Below are positions 1 to 11,127 of a DNA stretch of 64,000 nt, one piece after another; within the stretch, counting starts at the first letter, position 1; each line of letters opens with the position of its first letter. The DNA lies in the NCBI GenBank assembly GCA_945888065.1, contig CAMCZU010000002.1, positions 1 through 64,000 on the forward strand, given 5' to 3'. The stretch is from Rickettsia typhi. GTDB taxonomy: Bacteria; Pseudomonadota; Alphaproteobacteria; WRAU01; Hepatincolaceae. The notes beneath the pieces were generated by a model. It was not told the origin of the DNA. It made no database searches and saw only the letters and a list, made by a program, of their open reading frames with translations. The translations under genes and the position numbers were made by a program.

Positions 1-40
1 TTTATAAAAATTAATATTTAACAAAACTGGGTTAAATCTA

Positions 41-364
41 ATGGAAACAATTATTATAGAAAATATATTAAGACTAATTAGTATGCTTGGCAACTTTTAT
101 TTATTTTTAATGTTTATAATGGCAATTATGAGTATCTTAGGAATGCTTGGAGTAATTAATATTTTTGGAGAAGGATATCCTGCTAAAATATTCTTTTTTT
201 TAAACTCTTTAATACAGCCTCCTGTGCAATTTATTGGTAGATTTGTTCCAAGAGTTGGTATGCTTGATTTACCATTTTTAATTTTATTACTAATATTATG
301 GATTGTTGTAGATTTATGCGATTATTATATTCGTGTTTTACATGCAAATTCTTTCAGCTTTTAA
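41..364 (+). CDS. YggT family membrane protein
   Basis: 107 aa, hydrophobic helices with the YggT-like 'FLNSLIQPPVQFIGRFVPRVGMLDLPFLILLLIL' pattern; adjacent to a DUF167 ORF as is common for yggT-yggU. Confidence 0.8.
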   Translation: METIIIENILRLISMLGNFYLFLMFIMAIMSILGMLGVINIFGEGYPAKIFFFLNSLIQPPVQFIGRFVPRVGMLDLPFLILLLILWIVVDLCDYYIRVLHANSFSF

Positions 365-653
365 AGAATCATCATCTTGTATTTTGCTTTATGTAAAAAT
401 TGCATCAAATAATAAAGAAAATAAAATTTTAGGAGAAGTAATTAAAAATAATCAACAATATATAAAAATTGCTATCAAAGCTTTAAAAATCAATAATCAA
501 GCTAATGATATGCTAATACAATATTTATCTGATATTTTAAATACTTTACAAAAAAATATTCATATTAAAATTGGTAAAACATCTAGCTATAAAATCCTTG
601 AAATTTATAATATTAATTTACAAAAAATTCAAAAGGTTTTTCTAAGATGTTAA
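333..653 (+). CDS. DUF167 (YggU) family protein
   Basis: Motif '(I)KALKINNQANDMLIQYLSDIL...IKIGKTSSYKILEI' matches the DUF167 pattern (PVDGKAN...G..SR.K.v.i); follows yggT. Confidence 0.65.
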   Translation: MFYMQILSAFKESSSCILLYVKIASNNKENKILGEVIKNNQQYIKIAIKALKINNQANDMLIQYLSDILNTLQKNIHIKIGKTSSYKILEIYNINLQKIQKVFLRC

Positions 654-1522
654 CAAAGATTATTAATGTTCAAGATATTGCACAAACAATTGAAAATACA
701 ATTTATCACAAACTATTAAAAAAAAATATCAAGCCTCACTTGCTTAGTATTATGATAGGAGATAATCCTGCATCACAAATTTATGTATCTAATAAAGCTA
801 AGAAATGCCAGATGCTAAATATTAGAAATACGATAATTAACCTAGATAAAGATGTTTCTTGTGAAACATCTTTAGAAATTATTCAAAAAGCAAATCAAGA
901 TGATGATATAGATGGAATTTTACTACAAGCTCCCCTGCCACCTCATCTGAATTTTAATCAAATTATTTCTTACATAAATCCAACAAAAGATATAGATGGT
1001 TTGCATCCACTAAATTATGGGTATTTATCTTTAGAAAAAAATTTAGGTGATATTAATACACAAAATAAATACAAGGGATTTGTTCCTTGCACACCTTTGG
1101 GATGTATAAATATTTTAAAATCTGTAGAACCTAATTTATCTGGAAAAAAAGCTGTTGTAATTGGTAGATCAATTTTAGTAGGGCTACCAATGTTGCAACT
1201 TTTAATAAACAATGATTGCACTACAACTTTGTGCCACTCTTTTACTAAAAATTTAAAAGAAATTACACAAAATGCAGATATAATTATATCTGCTGTGGGT
1301 AATCCTAAATTTTTAACCTCAGATTTTATAAAAAAAGACTCAATAATTATAGATGTAGGAATTTCAAGATTAAAAGATTCAAATGGCAATTCTAAAATAG
1401 TAGGAGATGTAGATTTAGAAAATGTTATTGATAAAGCAAAGCATATTACAAAGGTTCCAGGTGGGGTTGGTAAAACTACCATAGCTTGTTTAATGTATAA
1501 TGTATCAAAAAAATTTATATAA
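647..1522 (+). CDS. folD: Bifunctional methylenetetrahydrofolate dehydrogenase/cyclohydrolase
   Basis: 'DDIDGILLQAPLP', 'VVIGRSILVGLPMLQLL', 'KVPGGVGKTTIACLMYN' signatures. Confidence 0.96.
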   Translation: MLTKIINVQDIAQTIENTIYHKLLKKNIKPHLLSIMIGDNPASQIYVSNKAKKCQMLNIRNTIINLDKDVSCETSLEIIQKANQDDDIDGILLQAPLPPHLNFNQIISYINPTKDIDGLHPLNYGYLSLEKNLGDINTQNKYKGFVPCTPLGCINILKSVEPNLSGKKAVVIGRSILVGLPMLQLLINNDCTTTLCHSFTKNLKEITQNADIIISAVGNPKFLTSDFIKKDSIIIDVGISRLKDSNGNSKIVGDVDLENVIDKAKHITKVPGGVGKTTIACLMYNVSKKFI

Positions 1523-1592
1523 ATATTGAATTTATTAACATAATTGTTTAATCTAATAAGTAAATCAACCTAAAAACTAATTGCATACCTAA

Positions 1593-3392
1593 ATGATAGA
1601 TACCAAATATATTAGAAATTTTTCAATTATCGCACATATAGATCACGGAAAATCAACTTTAGCTGATAGGCTAATCCAATTTTGTGGTGGACTAACAAAC
1701 AGAGAAATGAAAGAACAAGTATTAGATTCAATGGATATTGAAAGAGAAAGAGGGATAACAATTAAAGCTCAAACTGTTAGATTACAATACAAAGCATCTG
1801 ATGGTAATGTGTATCAAATTAATTTAATGGATACCCCAGGGCATGTGGATTTTGCATATGAAGTAAGCAGATCTTTATATGCATGTGAAGGTTCTTTGTT
1901 AGTTGTAGATGCATCACAAGGGGTAGAAGCTCAAACTTTAGCAAATGTTTATATGGCAATTGAAAATAATCACGAAATTATACCTATTTTAAATAAAGTG
2001 GATTTACCTGCATCTGAGCCTGAGAGGGTAAAAAAACAAATTAATGAAATTATTGGGCTTGATACAGAAAATAGTATTTTAATTTCTGCAAAAAATGGTC
2101 TGGGTATTGAAGATGTGTTAGAAGGTATTGTTAAATATTTGCCTTGCCCTGTTGGTAATATAAATAATCCACTAAAAGCACTATTGGTTGATAGTTGGTA
2201 TGATAGCTATTTAGGTGTTATTACTTTAGTTAGAATTTATGATGGAATTTTAAAAAAAGATATGGAAATTAAAATGATTGGCACAGGTGGTATTTATAAA
2301 ATAGATCAAGTTGGTTATTTTACTCCTAAAATTCATCAATTAGATGCACTATATCCTGGAGAAATTGGCTATTTTACAGCATCAATTAAATCTTTAGGTG
2401 ATACCAAAATTGGTGATACAATTACTGAAAAAAATGCAAAAATTCAACCATTTGAAGGATTTAAACCATCTGTTCCTGTAGTTTTTTCAGGGATTTTCCC
2501 TGCTGATGCATCTGAATATAAAAATTTAAAAGATGCTTTAGAAAAATTACACTTAAATGATGCATCTTTTACATTTGATGTAGAAAATTCTACTGCATTA
2601 GGCTTTGGTTTTAGATGTGGATTTTTAGGTTTATTACATTTAGAAATTATTCAAGAAAGATTAGAAAGAGAATTTAATATAGAACTAATTACAACCTCTC
2701 CAAGTGTAGAATATAAGCTATTGCTAAGCGATGGTAGTAGCAAAAATATCCACTCCCCTGTGGATATGCCAGAACCTAATGAAATTAAAGAAATTTATGA
2801 ACCCTGGATTAAAGCAACTTTAATTGTTCCAGAAGAATATTTAGGTAGCATATTGCAATTATGCACAACCCGTAGAGGAAAGCAAATTAGCTTAAATTGG
2901 TTAGATAAACGTGCAATGTTAATTTATGAACTACCACTTAATGAAGTTGTATTTGATTTTTATGATAGACTGAAATCTATATCTAAAGGGTATGCTAGTT
3001 TTGATTATGAAATGGGAGAATATAAAATTGGAGATTTAGCTAAAGTTAATATTTTAGTAAATCAAGAATCTGTAGATGCACTATCTTTTATAGTTCACAA
3101 AAGTTTTGCTGAAAAAAAAGGAAGAGCAATTTGTGAAAAACTAAAAGAACTAATCCCAAGGCAAATGTTTCAAATTCCAATTCAAGCGGCAATTGGTGGT
3201 AAAATTATTGCAAGAGAAACAATTTCTGCATTTAGAAAAGATGTAACTGCAAAATGTTATGGTGGTGATATTACCAGAAAAAGAAAGCTTTTAGAAAAAC
3301 AAAAAGAAGGTAAAAAACGAATGAGGCAATTTGGTAAAGTAGAAATACCACAATCTGCTTTTATTGAAGTATTAAAAACTGATCAAGACTAA
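1593..3392 (+). CDS. lepA: Elongation factor 4
   Basis: G1-G4 motifs '[15 protein letters not shown]', 'DTPGHVDF', 'NKVDLP'; LepA C-terminal '[27 protein letters not shown]'. Confidence 0.99.
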   Translation: MIDTKYIRNFSIIAHIDHGKSTLADRLIQFCGGLTNREMKEQVLDSMDIERERGITIKAQTVRLQYKASDGNVYQINLMDTPGHVDFAYEVSRSLYACEGSLLVVDASQGVEAQTLANVYMAIENNHEIIPILNKVDLPASEPERVKKQINEIIGLDTENSILISAKNGLGIEDVLEGIVKYLPCPVGNINNPLKALLVDSWYDSYLGVITLVRIYDGILKKDMEIKMIGTGGIYKIDQVGYFTPKIHQLDALYPGEIGYFTASIKSLGDTKIGDTITEKNAKIQPFEGFKPSVPVVFSGIFPADASEYKNLKDALEKLHLNDASFTFDVENSTALGFGFRCGFLGLLHLEIIQERLEREFNIELITTSPSVEYKLLLSDGSSKNIHSPVDMPEPNEIKEIYEPWIKATLIVPEEYLGSILQLCTTRRGKQISLNWLDKRAMLIYELPLNEVVFDFYDRLKSISKGYASFDYEMGEYKIGDLAKVNILVNQESVDALSFIVHKSFAEKKGRAICEKLKELIPRQMFQIPIQAAIGGKIIARETISAFRKDVTAKCYGGDITRKRKLLEKQKEGKKRMRQFGKVEIPQSAFIEVLKTDQD

Positions 3393-3417
3393 TAAAAATA
3401 AAGGAAATCAAACAATA

Positions 3418-4359
3418 ATGCAATCAAAAAATTATTTTGATACCACTGGTCCTAACCATTTAAAAAATTATGATTCTTCGTCTCGTAAAAAAACTATTAT
3501 AATTGCTATAATTTTAGTGGCACTATTTACTATTATTGAATTTATAGGTGGATACATTAGTAATTCACTTGCTTTAATGTCCGATGCCTCTCATATGTTT
3601 ACTGATTTTATATCTTTATGTTTTGCACTTGCTGGGGTTGTAATAGCAAAATTAAAAAATAATGATAAACAAACTTATGGATATTCAAGAATTGAAATTA
3701 TTATGAGTTTAATAAATTCTTTATTTTTAGTATTTATTTCTGCTTTTATTATTTTTGAATCAATTAATCGCTTTATAAAACCAAGCATAGTAAATTCTTC
3801 TATTATGCTACCTATTGCTATTACTGGATTGATTATAAATTTTGTTGTTATGTATATGTTTCACTCCCAGAGTAATCATCATAATCAATCAAATAAAAAA
3901 GAAGAAAAAAGTTTATTAATGCAAAGTGCATTTTTACATTTTTTATCAGATACTGTTGGTTCAATAATTGCTATTGCTGTATCTATTATTATTTATTTTA
4001 CTGAATGGTATATTGTGGACCCTATTTTATCTTTAATTTTTGTTATTTTGATTGATATTCAAGCTTTAAGAATAATTTTTTCATCTAGCTATATTTTAAT
4101 GGAAGGTTCGCCTAAAAATTTAAAAGCTATTGATATAAAAAATGAACTAGAAAAAATTAATGGTGTTGTAAACATTCATCATATCCATTTATGGATGCTA
4201 AATGAAGATGAAAATATTATTACTTTACATGCATTAATTAAAGATAATGAAAACATTACAAATACTACTAAAGAAATTAAATCTAGATTAAAGGAAAAAT
4301 TTAATATTAATCATTCTACTATTCAATTAGAATACTCTAGTGGAGATTGTTTAAACTAA
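3418..4359 (+). CDS. Cation diffusion facilitator family transporter (zinc)
   Basis: 6 TM helices, 'SNSLALMSDASHMFTDF' and 'HFLSDTVGSI' metal-site motifs, C-terminal cytoplasmic domain. Confidence 0.93.
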   Translation: MQSKNYFDTTGPNHLKNYDSSSRKKTIIIAIILVALFTIIEFIGGYISNSLALMSDASHMFTDFISLCFALAGVVIAKLKNNDKQTYGYSRIEIIMSLINSLFLVFISAFIIFESINRFIKPSIVNSSIMLPIAITGLIINFVVMYMFHSQSNHHNQSNKKEEKSLLMQSAFLHFLSDTVGSIIAIAVSIIIYFTEWYIVDPILSLIFVILIDIQALRIIFSSSYILMEGSPKNLKAIDIKNELEKINGVVNIHHIHLWMLNEDENIITLHALIKDNENITNTTKEIKSRLKEKFNINHSTIQLEYSSGDCLN

Positions 4360-4980
4360 AAATTTAATTGGTGCAAATGTTTGTCTGTGATGTTTAGTAA
4401 TTCCATATTTTTTAATAGCATCAAGATGTGATTTTGTTCCATATCCCATATTTTTATTCCACTCATATTGTGGATAATCTTTTGATAGCTCAATCATTAA
4501 ATTATCTCTATAATTTTTAGCTAAAATAGAAGCCAGTGCAATGCAATAGCTTTTATTATCTCCTTTAACAATAGGTATGCTTGGAATATCAACAATAATA
4601 TTTTGATTGCCATCAAGTAAAATAAAAGTTGGTTTTAATGTTGCTTTTAAAATTAAATTTTTATAAGATTTTTGCATAGCTAAGAGAGATGCTTGTAAAA
4701 TATTTATATTATCTATAGTATTTACATCTACAACTCCTATTGCATAATCTACATAAGGGAATAACTGATTTTGAATTTGTATGCGTTTAAAATAAGATAA
4801 TTTTTTAGAATCTTTTATTTGTAATAACAGATTGAATTCAACATTATGTTTTATCATACAAGAACAAGCTACAACAGGACCTGCTAGAGGACCTCTACCA
4901 ACTTCATCAACCCCTATAGCTAATTTATATGAAGTATTAAATTGCAAAGCATAGTATTTTTCTAAATCAAAATTTGGCAT
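4351..4980 (-). CDS. rnhB: Ribonuclease HII
   Basis: 'AIGVDEVGRGPLAGPVVA', 'KDSKKLS', 'NMGYGTKSHLDAIKKYGITKHHRQTF'. Confidence 0.98.
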   Translation of the reverse strand: MPNFDLEKYYALQFNTSYKLAIGVDEVGRGPLAGPVVACSCMIKHNVEFNLLLQIKDSKKLSYFKRIQIQNQLFPYVDYAIGVVDVNTIDNINILQASLLAMQKSYKNLILKATLKPTFILLDGNQNIIVDIPSIPIVKGDNKSYCIALASILAKNYRDNLMIELSKDYPQYEWNKNMGYGTKSHLDAIKKYGITKHHRQTFAPIKFLV

Positions 4981-5057
4981 TTTTATATAATTTCAACTAT
5001 AATATTAGTATCTTACATAATTATAGTTAATAAAAAACATTACAGAGAAAAAATTTA

Positions 5058-6500
5058 ATGAATTGGGAAAGATTATTATCTGCAAAAAGATTAGGAGAAA
5101 CAGATTATCAAAAAACTCAAGACAGAAGCCCATATTTAATTGATGTAGATAGATTAATTTACTCTACACATTTTAGGAAACTACAAGATAAAACTCAAGT
5201 CCATCCATTATCTAAAAGTGATTATGTTCGCACTCGTCTTACACATTCATTAGAGGTATCTTCAATTTCAAGATCTCTTGGATATGCTGTAGGGAGATAT
5301 ATTATAGATAAATATAATTTACAAAATATCTCTGAACACGATTTTGGATACATAGTTCAAGCTGCTGCACTTGCTCATGATATAGGCAACCCTCCTTTTG
5401 GTCATTTAGGAGAAGATGCTATATCTGCATTTTTTCAAAGTAATAAAGAAATACTAAAAAAATACAATTTAAGCCAAGAAGAATACGATAATTTAACTTG
5501 TTTTGATGGTAATTCTCAAGGTTTTAGAATTATAACTAATTTAGCTGGTTGGAAAAATGATGGTGGTTTAAAATTAACATATGCAACTCTTGGAACATTT
5601 TTAAAATATCCTTGTGGTTTTGCATCTAAAGAAACATTAACAAAACTATATTCAACTCACAAAAATAATTTTGTAATAGATAAATATACTGAAAATTTTG
5701 ATTATAAATACATAATTGGCACTAAAAAAACTGGTATTATGAAAAATGAATTAACTAATTTTTTAGCTATAACTAAAGATTTAGGTTTATTACAATTACA
5801 TAAAAAATTACCTATATTTTATAGGCATCCTTTAGCATTTTTAACAGAATCTGCTGATGATATAGGGTATTGTATTGCTGATATTGAAGATGCTTTTTTT
5901 GTAGGATTGCTAAGCTTAGCTGAAGTAGAATTAGCATTAGCTCCTATTGCTCGTCATCCTAAAAAATACACAGGTGATGCCAAAGAACGCACTAAAAATT
6001 TACGTCTAGCTGATTTTTATAAAAAAATGGATAATAGAAAAAAAGTTGAATGGCTAAGAGGAAAAGCTATATCTAATTTAATTGCTGAAGTATCCCAAGC
6101 ATTTATTGCAAATGAAGAAATGATATTAAAAGGTGCTTTTAATTGTGAATTAATAGGAATGACTCCATTTGTAGATAACATAAAAGATTGCAAATTAATT
6201 GCCAGAGAAAAAATTTTTCATTCACACGATAAAATTACTGCTGAAATTAAAGGTATTGAAGCTATAGATGGAACCTTAGAAGAATTGTTTAAAATGATTA
6301 TTAACCCAACTCATCCTAAGTCTAAAAGAATTTTAAATTTATTAGAAAAAAAGATGATTATTGATACTGAACATTTAATTACAAACTCAGCTACTAGCTT
6401 TTATCAAAAATTATGTCTAATTATTGATATTTTATCTGATTTTACTGATAGAAATTTATTAGAATTTTATGCAATTTTAAAAGGTAATACCCCAAATTAA
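5058..6500 (+). CDS. dgt: Deoxyguanosinetriphosphate triphosphohydrolase-like protein (HD domain)
   Basis: 'FRKLQDKTQV', 'RTRLTHSLEV', 'AAALAHDIGNPPFGHLGE', 'ADDIGYCIADIEDA'. Confidence 0.96.
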   Translation: MNWERLLSAKRLGETDYQKTQDRSPYLIDVDRLIYSTHFRKLQDKTQVHPLSKSDYVRTRLTHSLEVSSISRSLGYAVGRYIIDKYNLQNISEHDFGYIVQAAALAHDIGNPPFGHLGEDAISAFFQSNKEILKKYNLSQEEYDNLTCFDGNSQGFRIITNLAGWKNDGGLKLTYATLGTFLKYPCGFASKETLTKLYSTHKNNFVIDKYTENFDYKYIIGTKKTGIMKNELTNFLAITKDLGLLQLHKKLPIFYRHPLAFLTESADDIGYCIADIEDAFFVGLLSLAEVELALAPIARHPKKYTGDAKERTKNLRLADFYKKMDNRKKVEWLRGKAISNLIAEVSQAFIANEEMILKGAFNCELIGMTPFVDNIKDCKLIAREKIFHSHDKITAEIKGIEAIDGTLEELFKMIINPTHPKSKRILNLLEKKMIIDTEHLITNSATSFYQKLCLIIDILSDFTDRNLLEFYAILKGNTPN

Positions 6501-6514
6501 CTTGAGGCTACTTT

Positions 6515-7822
6515 TTATTGTTTTTTTTTGTAATTTTCTATATTTTTTTGATAAGATCTGCTAATTCCTAGTGAATTATTAGATACATCTTTTGTAATTA
6601 CACTTCCTGCACCTATTAAGGTATTATCACCAATATTTATTGGTGCAACCAAAGATGAATTTGAACCAATAAATGCATCGTTGCCAATTGTAGTTGTGTG
6701 TTTATTTTTACCATCATAATTACAAGTAATAACTCCTGCACCTATATTTGTATTATTACCAATATTAGAATCCCCAATATATGAAAGATGATTGATTTTT
6801 GTGTTTTCACCCACAATAGATTTTTTTATTTCTACAAAATTACCAATATGAGTATTCTCTTGCAAAACACTTTGTGGTCTTAATCGTGCAAATGGACCTA
6901 TTTTAGAATTTTTACCTATTGTGGCACCTTGCAAAACACAAAAAGGCTGTATTTCTACATTATCTCCTATAATAACCCCTGAATTAATAAAAACATTTGG
7001 ATAAATAATTACATTATTTCCTATAATTGTATCTAGTGAGAAATAAACACTATTTTTATCTATTAATTGAACCCCTTGATTTAAAAATTTTTCTCTTTGT
7101 AAGTTTTGAAAATGTGTTTCTAAATTTTGCAACTCTGACTTAGAATTAGCACCTGCTAAATTGTTTTTATTTTCTAATAAATACCCACATTTTAAATTTA
7201 AACTTGATGCAATTGAAATTGCATCGGTTAAATAATATTCATTTTTATTATTTTTATTACTAATTTTAGATAAAATATCCCAAATATATTTAGATTTTAT
7301 AGCCATTACACCAGAATTACATAAATATATTGTTTTTTCTTCTTCTTTTTCATCGGCATATTCTACTATTTTTTGAATATAATTATTATCATCAATTACT
7401 AGTTTGCCATAATTGTTTTGTTCTGTTTCTAAAAAAGCTAATAAACCTATATCAACTTTTTGATAAACTTGTTGGCATAAATCTTGTAATTTTTCAATAT
7501 CTACCAATGGAGTATCTGCATACAAAATTAAAGTAATATCACTGGTTGTATTTTTTAAGATATCTTTAGCACATAAAACTGCAGAAGCGGAACCATCTCT
7601 AACTTTTTGATATGCAATTTTAGATCTTTGAGAAATTAAATTCTCTAAATCTACCATTTCTTCACCTATAACAGATACAATATTATGTGCTTTAAGTATT
7701 TGAGCTTTATATATTAAATGATCTATCATAGCAAAACCACCTATGCTATGTAATGCCTTTGCTTTATCAGATTTCATACGAGATCCAATACCTGCACCTA
7801 AAATTATTACATCTATTTTCAT
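6515..7822 (-). CDS. glmU: Bifunctional UDP-GlcNAc pyrophosphorylase / GlcN-1-P acetyltransferase
   Basis: 'ILGAGIGSRMKSDKAKALHSIGG' nucleotidyltransferase motif and C-terminal hexapeptide repeats with 'TCNYDGKNKHTTTIGNDAFIGSNSSLVAP'. Confidence 0.97.
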   Translation of the reverse strand: MKIDVIILGAGIGSRMKSDKAKALHSIGGFAMIDHLIYKAQILKAHNIVSVIGEEMVDLENLISQRSKIAYQKVRDGSASAVLCAKDILKNTTSDITLILYADTPLVDIEKLQDLCQQVYQKVDIGLLAFLETEQNNYGKLVIDDNNYIQKIVEYADEKEEEKTIYLCNSGVMAIKSKYIWDILSKISNKNNKNEYYLTDAISIASSLNLKCGYLLENKNNLAGANSKSELQNLETHFQNLQREKFLNQGVQLIDKNSVYFSLDTIIGNNVIIYPNVFINSGVIIGDNVEIQPFCVLQGATIGKNSKIGPFARLRPQSVLQENTHIGNFVEIKKSIVGENTKINHLSYIGDSNIGNNTNIGAGVITCNYDGKNKHTTTIGNDAFIGSNSSLVAPINIGDNTLIGAGSVITKDVSNNSLGISRSYQKNIENYKKKQ

Positions 7823-7838
7823 AGTATTCTTTCCTTTA

Positions 7839-8612
7839 TTATAAAGAATTAATATGTATATTTTTTAATATTAACTCTGCTTTAGCTAAATCTTCGTATA
7901 CATCAACCCCAAAAGGAATATCTGTTGTAATTTTAGCATAAATATTGATATTATTTTCTAAGGCTCTTAATTGCTCTAATTTTTCTACTATTTCTAAATT
8001 TGATGGAGCAAGAGATGTAAATTTGTCTAAAATATTTCGTCTATATCCATAAATACCTATATGATGATAAGTAGTTATAGCATTATAAGGAACATAACTT
8101 CTGCTAAAATATAATGCTTTTGCAATATCCTTACTTTCAGAAAAAGATAATACTGCCTTTACAATATTTGAGTTGTGGTTATCTTCTTTTTTTTCAATTT
8201 CAGCAACTAAAGTTGCAATATCTACATAATCTTTTTGTAATAATTCATAACATTGAGAAATAGCATTTTGAGAGATTGTTGGCAAATCTCCTTGCACATT
8301 AATTACCATATTAAATTGTTTGTTTTTATCATAAATATCTAATGCTTGTTTAATTCTATCTGTTCCACTGCTTAATGTTGGATCTGTTAACACAACATCT
8401 ACTCTGCTATTATCTTTAAAATATTGTTTTATAACTTCATTAATTTGACTATCTGCTGAGGCAACTAAAATATTATGAATTTTACTCTCTAATGCCCTAT
8501 TTACAACTTGCACTATCATTGGCAAATTATTAATCAATAGCAATGGTTTATTTGGTAATCTTGTAGCACTAAGGCGAGAAGGTATTACAATTATTGGATT
8601 GCTTTTTTCCAT
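7839..8612 (-). CDS. kdsB: 3-deoxy-manno-octulosonate cytidylyltransferase
   Basis: 'VIPSRLSATRLPNKPLLLINNLPMI', 'NVQGDLP', 'HHIGIYGYRRNIL', 'LEQLRALENN'. Confidence 0.96.
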   Translation of the reverse strand: MEKSNPIIVIPSRLSATRLPNKPLLLINNLPMIVQVVNRALESKIHNILVASADSQINEVIKQYFKDNSRVDVVLTDPTLSSGTDRIKQALDIYDKNKQFNMVINVQGDLPTISQNAISQCYELLQKDYVDIATLVAEIEKKEDNHNSNIVKAVLSFSESKDIAKALYFSRSYVPYNAITTYHHIGIYGYRRNILDKFTSLAPSNLEIVEKLEQLRALENNINIYAKITTDIPFGVDVYEDLAKAELILKNIHINSL

Positions 8613-8637
8613 TATTTTACCTATAATTAAACTTCTT

Positions 8638-10212
8638 ATGAAACAATTTTATTATATTTTTATTTTTTTTTCTATACTTTTATACTCTAGTAATATTTAT
8701 AGCATTTGTAAAATATATTATACCAAAAATAATGCTAGTGTTTACCCTGAAAATTTTTCACATCTTAATTATACAAACACAAATGCTAAACAAGGTGGCA
8801 CTTTAAAACTGATTACAGATATATCTTTTAATACTACAAATCCTTTTGATATCACAAAACAACTGCCTCCTTACTACCTGTTATTAGCATATGAAAGTTT
8901 ATTTATTGCACCACTTGATGATATTAACACTTTGCATCCTTTGATTGCTAAAAATTTTTGTATCTTTAAAAATACTATTACTATCAATCTTCATAATAAA
9001 TCTTTCTGGAATGATGGAACACCTATTTTAGCAAAAGATATCACCTTTGCTCTTAACAATATTAAAAATACATATCACCCATTTTATACAAGCTTAGCTA
9101 AGAATATTAAATCTATAAATATTATTAATAATGTTAGTGTATCTGTAGAATTTTATCAACTATCTGATGATTTAATCTACTCACTTTTTACTTTACCACT
9201 GAGAAATTTTAAAGGTGCTACTTCTGGTCCTTATATAATTAAAAAAATTAACTTTGGACAAGAGCTAGTTTTACAAAAAAATCACAAATACTGGGCTACT
9301 AATTTGCCTATTAGAAAATATCAATTTAATTTTGATACCATTATTATTAAAACTCAACACCACTCTTACAGCATACTTGATGCCTTTAGCAATAAGAATG
9401 TAAATTATTATACTCAAGATAATTTTAATCATTTAAAGCTTTTTAATGAACAATTTTTAAAAAAAAATTACTTAAAAATATTATCAACACAAAAAAATTC
9501 TATACCCAGATTTTATGGGCTTTTTTTTAATTTATCTAAAAATACCTTGCAAGATATTAATATTCGCACTGCTATTTTATTAGCTTATGATTTTTCCTAT
9601 GTGAATAAAAAATTTTTTAATAAATCATATAAAAGATTTAATAGCTTATTTATTAATTCTAAATTTTATAATGATAATAATATCAATAATCATAAAAACT
9701 TAAAATTAGCATCTAAATATTTAGATGCATCTGATTTTATTTTTGTCAATAATATCCGAATACATAAAACTCAGCATACACAATTAATATTAAATATAAT
9801 TTTTAGCAATGAAGAAACCTTGCTTACATCTTTACATTGGATAAAAAATTTACAAATCTTAGGCATAAAGGTAAATTACACAATACTGCCATCATATAGC
9901 ATTTACAATTATATATCAAATAACAACTATGATGTTATAGAACAATCATATTTGTTTTCTAACCCTCCTCAAGAAGAGCTTTTATCATATTTTAGCAATC
10001 ATACACAATTTAATTATACAAAATTGCAAAATAGTTATATAAATCAATTAATTAATAATAAAAAATTTAAAAAATTAGATGAAACATTATTTGCAATGAA
10101 AATATTTTTACCCCTTTATTATAATCCTTTGCAATATTATATTATGCAAAAAAATTTACAGCCAATGTATACTCAATTTGGCATTGATTTAATGAGTTCT
10201 TACTTTGAATAA
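8638..10212 (+). CDS. yejA: Peptide ABC transporter substrate-binding protein (YejA-like, solute-binding family 5)
   Basis: Signal peptide from internal Met 'MKQFYYIFIFFSILLYSSNIYS'; YejA-like 'ENFSHLNYTNTNAKQGGTLKL'; followed by two permeases and a double ATPase. The track start (8599) would overlap kdsB. Confidence 0.8.
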   Translation: MKQFYYIFIFFSILLYSSNIYSICKIYYTKNNASVYPENFSHLNYTNTNAKQGGTLKLITDISFNTTNPFDITKQLPPYYLLLAYESLFIAPLDDINTLHPLIAKNFCIFKNTITINLHNKSFWNDGTPILAKDITFALNNIKNTYHPFYTSLAKNIKSINIINNVSVSVEFYQLSDDLIYSLFTLPLRNFKGATSGPYIIKKINFGQELVLQKNHKYWATNLPIRKYQFNFDTIIIKTQHHSYSILDAFSNKNVNYYTQDNFNHLKLFNEQFLKKNYLKILSTQKNSIPRFYGLFFNLSKNTLQDINIRTAILLAYDFSYVNKKFFNKSYKRFNSLFINSKFYNDNNINNHKNLKLASKYLDASDFIFVNNIRIHKTQHTQLILNIIFSNEETLLTSLHWIKNLQILGIKVNYTILPSYSIYNYISNNNYDVIEQSYLFSNPPQEELLSYFSNHTQFNYTKLQNSYINQLINNKKFKKLDETLFAMKIFLPLYYNPLQYYIMQKNLQPMYTQFGIDLMSSYFE

Positions 10213-11125
10213 ACAAATTATTTATTATTTAATATATAGATTAACTTTAATCTTTATAACTATTGTTGGAATTTTATTTGTTAATTTTATGCTAATAAAT
10301 TTGCTTAACATCAACCCCTTGGAATATACACTACATTATGCTTTATCTAATAATTTTATAAATCATAAATTTATTAATATTGAAGTTTCACCACAATTAA
10401 TCAACTATTTAAAAAATTATTTTTACTTATATGATAATTTTTTTTCACAATTTTTACATACTAGTTATCAATATTTAACCCTTAATTTAGGTCGTAGCTT
10501 TTATAATAATCAAGATGTTGCAAAGCTAATTTTAGTTCATATTAAATCTTCTATTGGTATTTCTTTTATATCTACTTTGTTAATTTATAGTTTATCTGTA
10601 TTAATTGCTTATATTTTAATTGTGAATAACAATTTAACTCTGCATAGTATAATAATATCTTTATTATTGATTTTATATCTTATTCCAACTTTTTATTTTG
10701 CTAATGTATTTAAATTATTCTTTAAATCTTATAATTTATTTTTTGCAATCTTATGTAATACTCTTAGTGGATTATGGCTTCATAGCTTTTTTATAAAAAA
10801 CTTAATTCAACAAGAAATAAAAAAAACTTACTACACTTTTTTATTTTTTAATAATCAAAAACCAAAAATTTTTAAAAATATTATTTTTATTTGTATGGCA
10901 GACTTACCTTTTATTTTAATATACACAATTTTTGGATCTTCTGTTATTGTAGAAATAATTTTTAATATCAATGGAATTGGCTTATTAATATATCATTCTT
11001 TTCTTTATAAAGATTATCCTGTAATTTTAGGTATTATTTTTGTAATGTCTTTGTTAGGATTAATGTTTAGATTATTTAATGATTTATTATTAAAAGTTAT
11101 CAACAAAAAACTAAATTTATACTAA
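10205..11125 (+). CDS. yejB: Peptide ABC transporter permease (YejB-like)
   Basis: N-terminal TM plus binding-protein-dependent transport topology; terminal 'IFNINGIGLLIYHSFLYKDYPVILGIIFVMSL' typical of DppB/YejB permeases; operon context. Confidence 0.78.
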   Translation: MNKQIIYYLIYRLTLIFITIVGILFVNFMLINLLNINPLEYTLHYALSNNFINHKFINIEVSPQLINYLKNYFYLYDNFFSQFLHTSYQYLTLNLGRSFYNNQDVAKLILVHIKSSIGISFISTLLIYSLSVLIAYILIVNNNLTLHSIIISLLLILYLIPTFYFANVFKLFFKSYNLFFAILCNTLSGLWLHSFFIKNLIQQEIKKTYYTFLFFNNQKPKIFKNIIFICMADLPFILIYTIFGSSVIVEIIFNINGIGLLIYHSFLYKDYPVILGIIFVMSLLGLMFRLFNDLLLKVINKKLNLY

Positions 11126-11127
11126 CA

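Noticed and set aside
1015-1482. 155-aa minus-strand ORF in the track
   Set aside because: Antisense shadow of folD; no recognisable domain.
7330-7536. 68-aa plus-strand ORF
   Set aside because: Antisense to glmU; composition artefact of the AT-rich genome.
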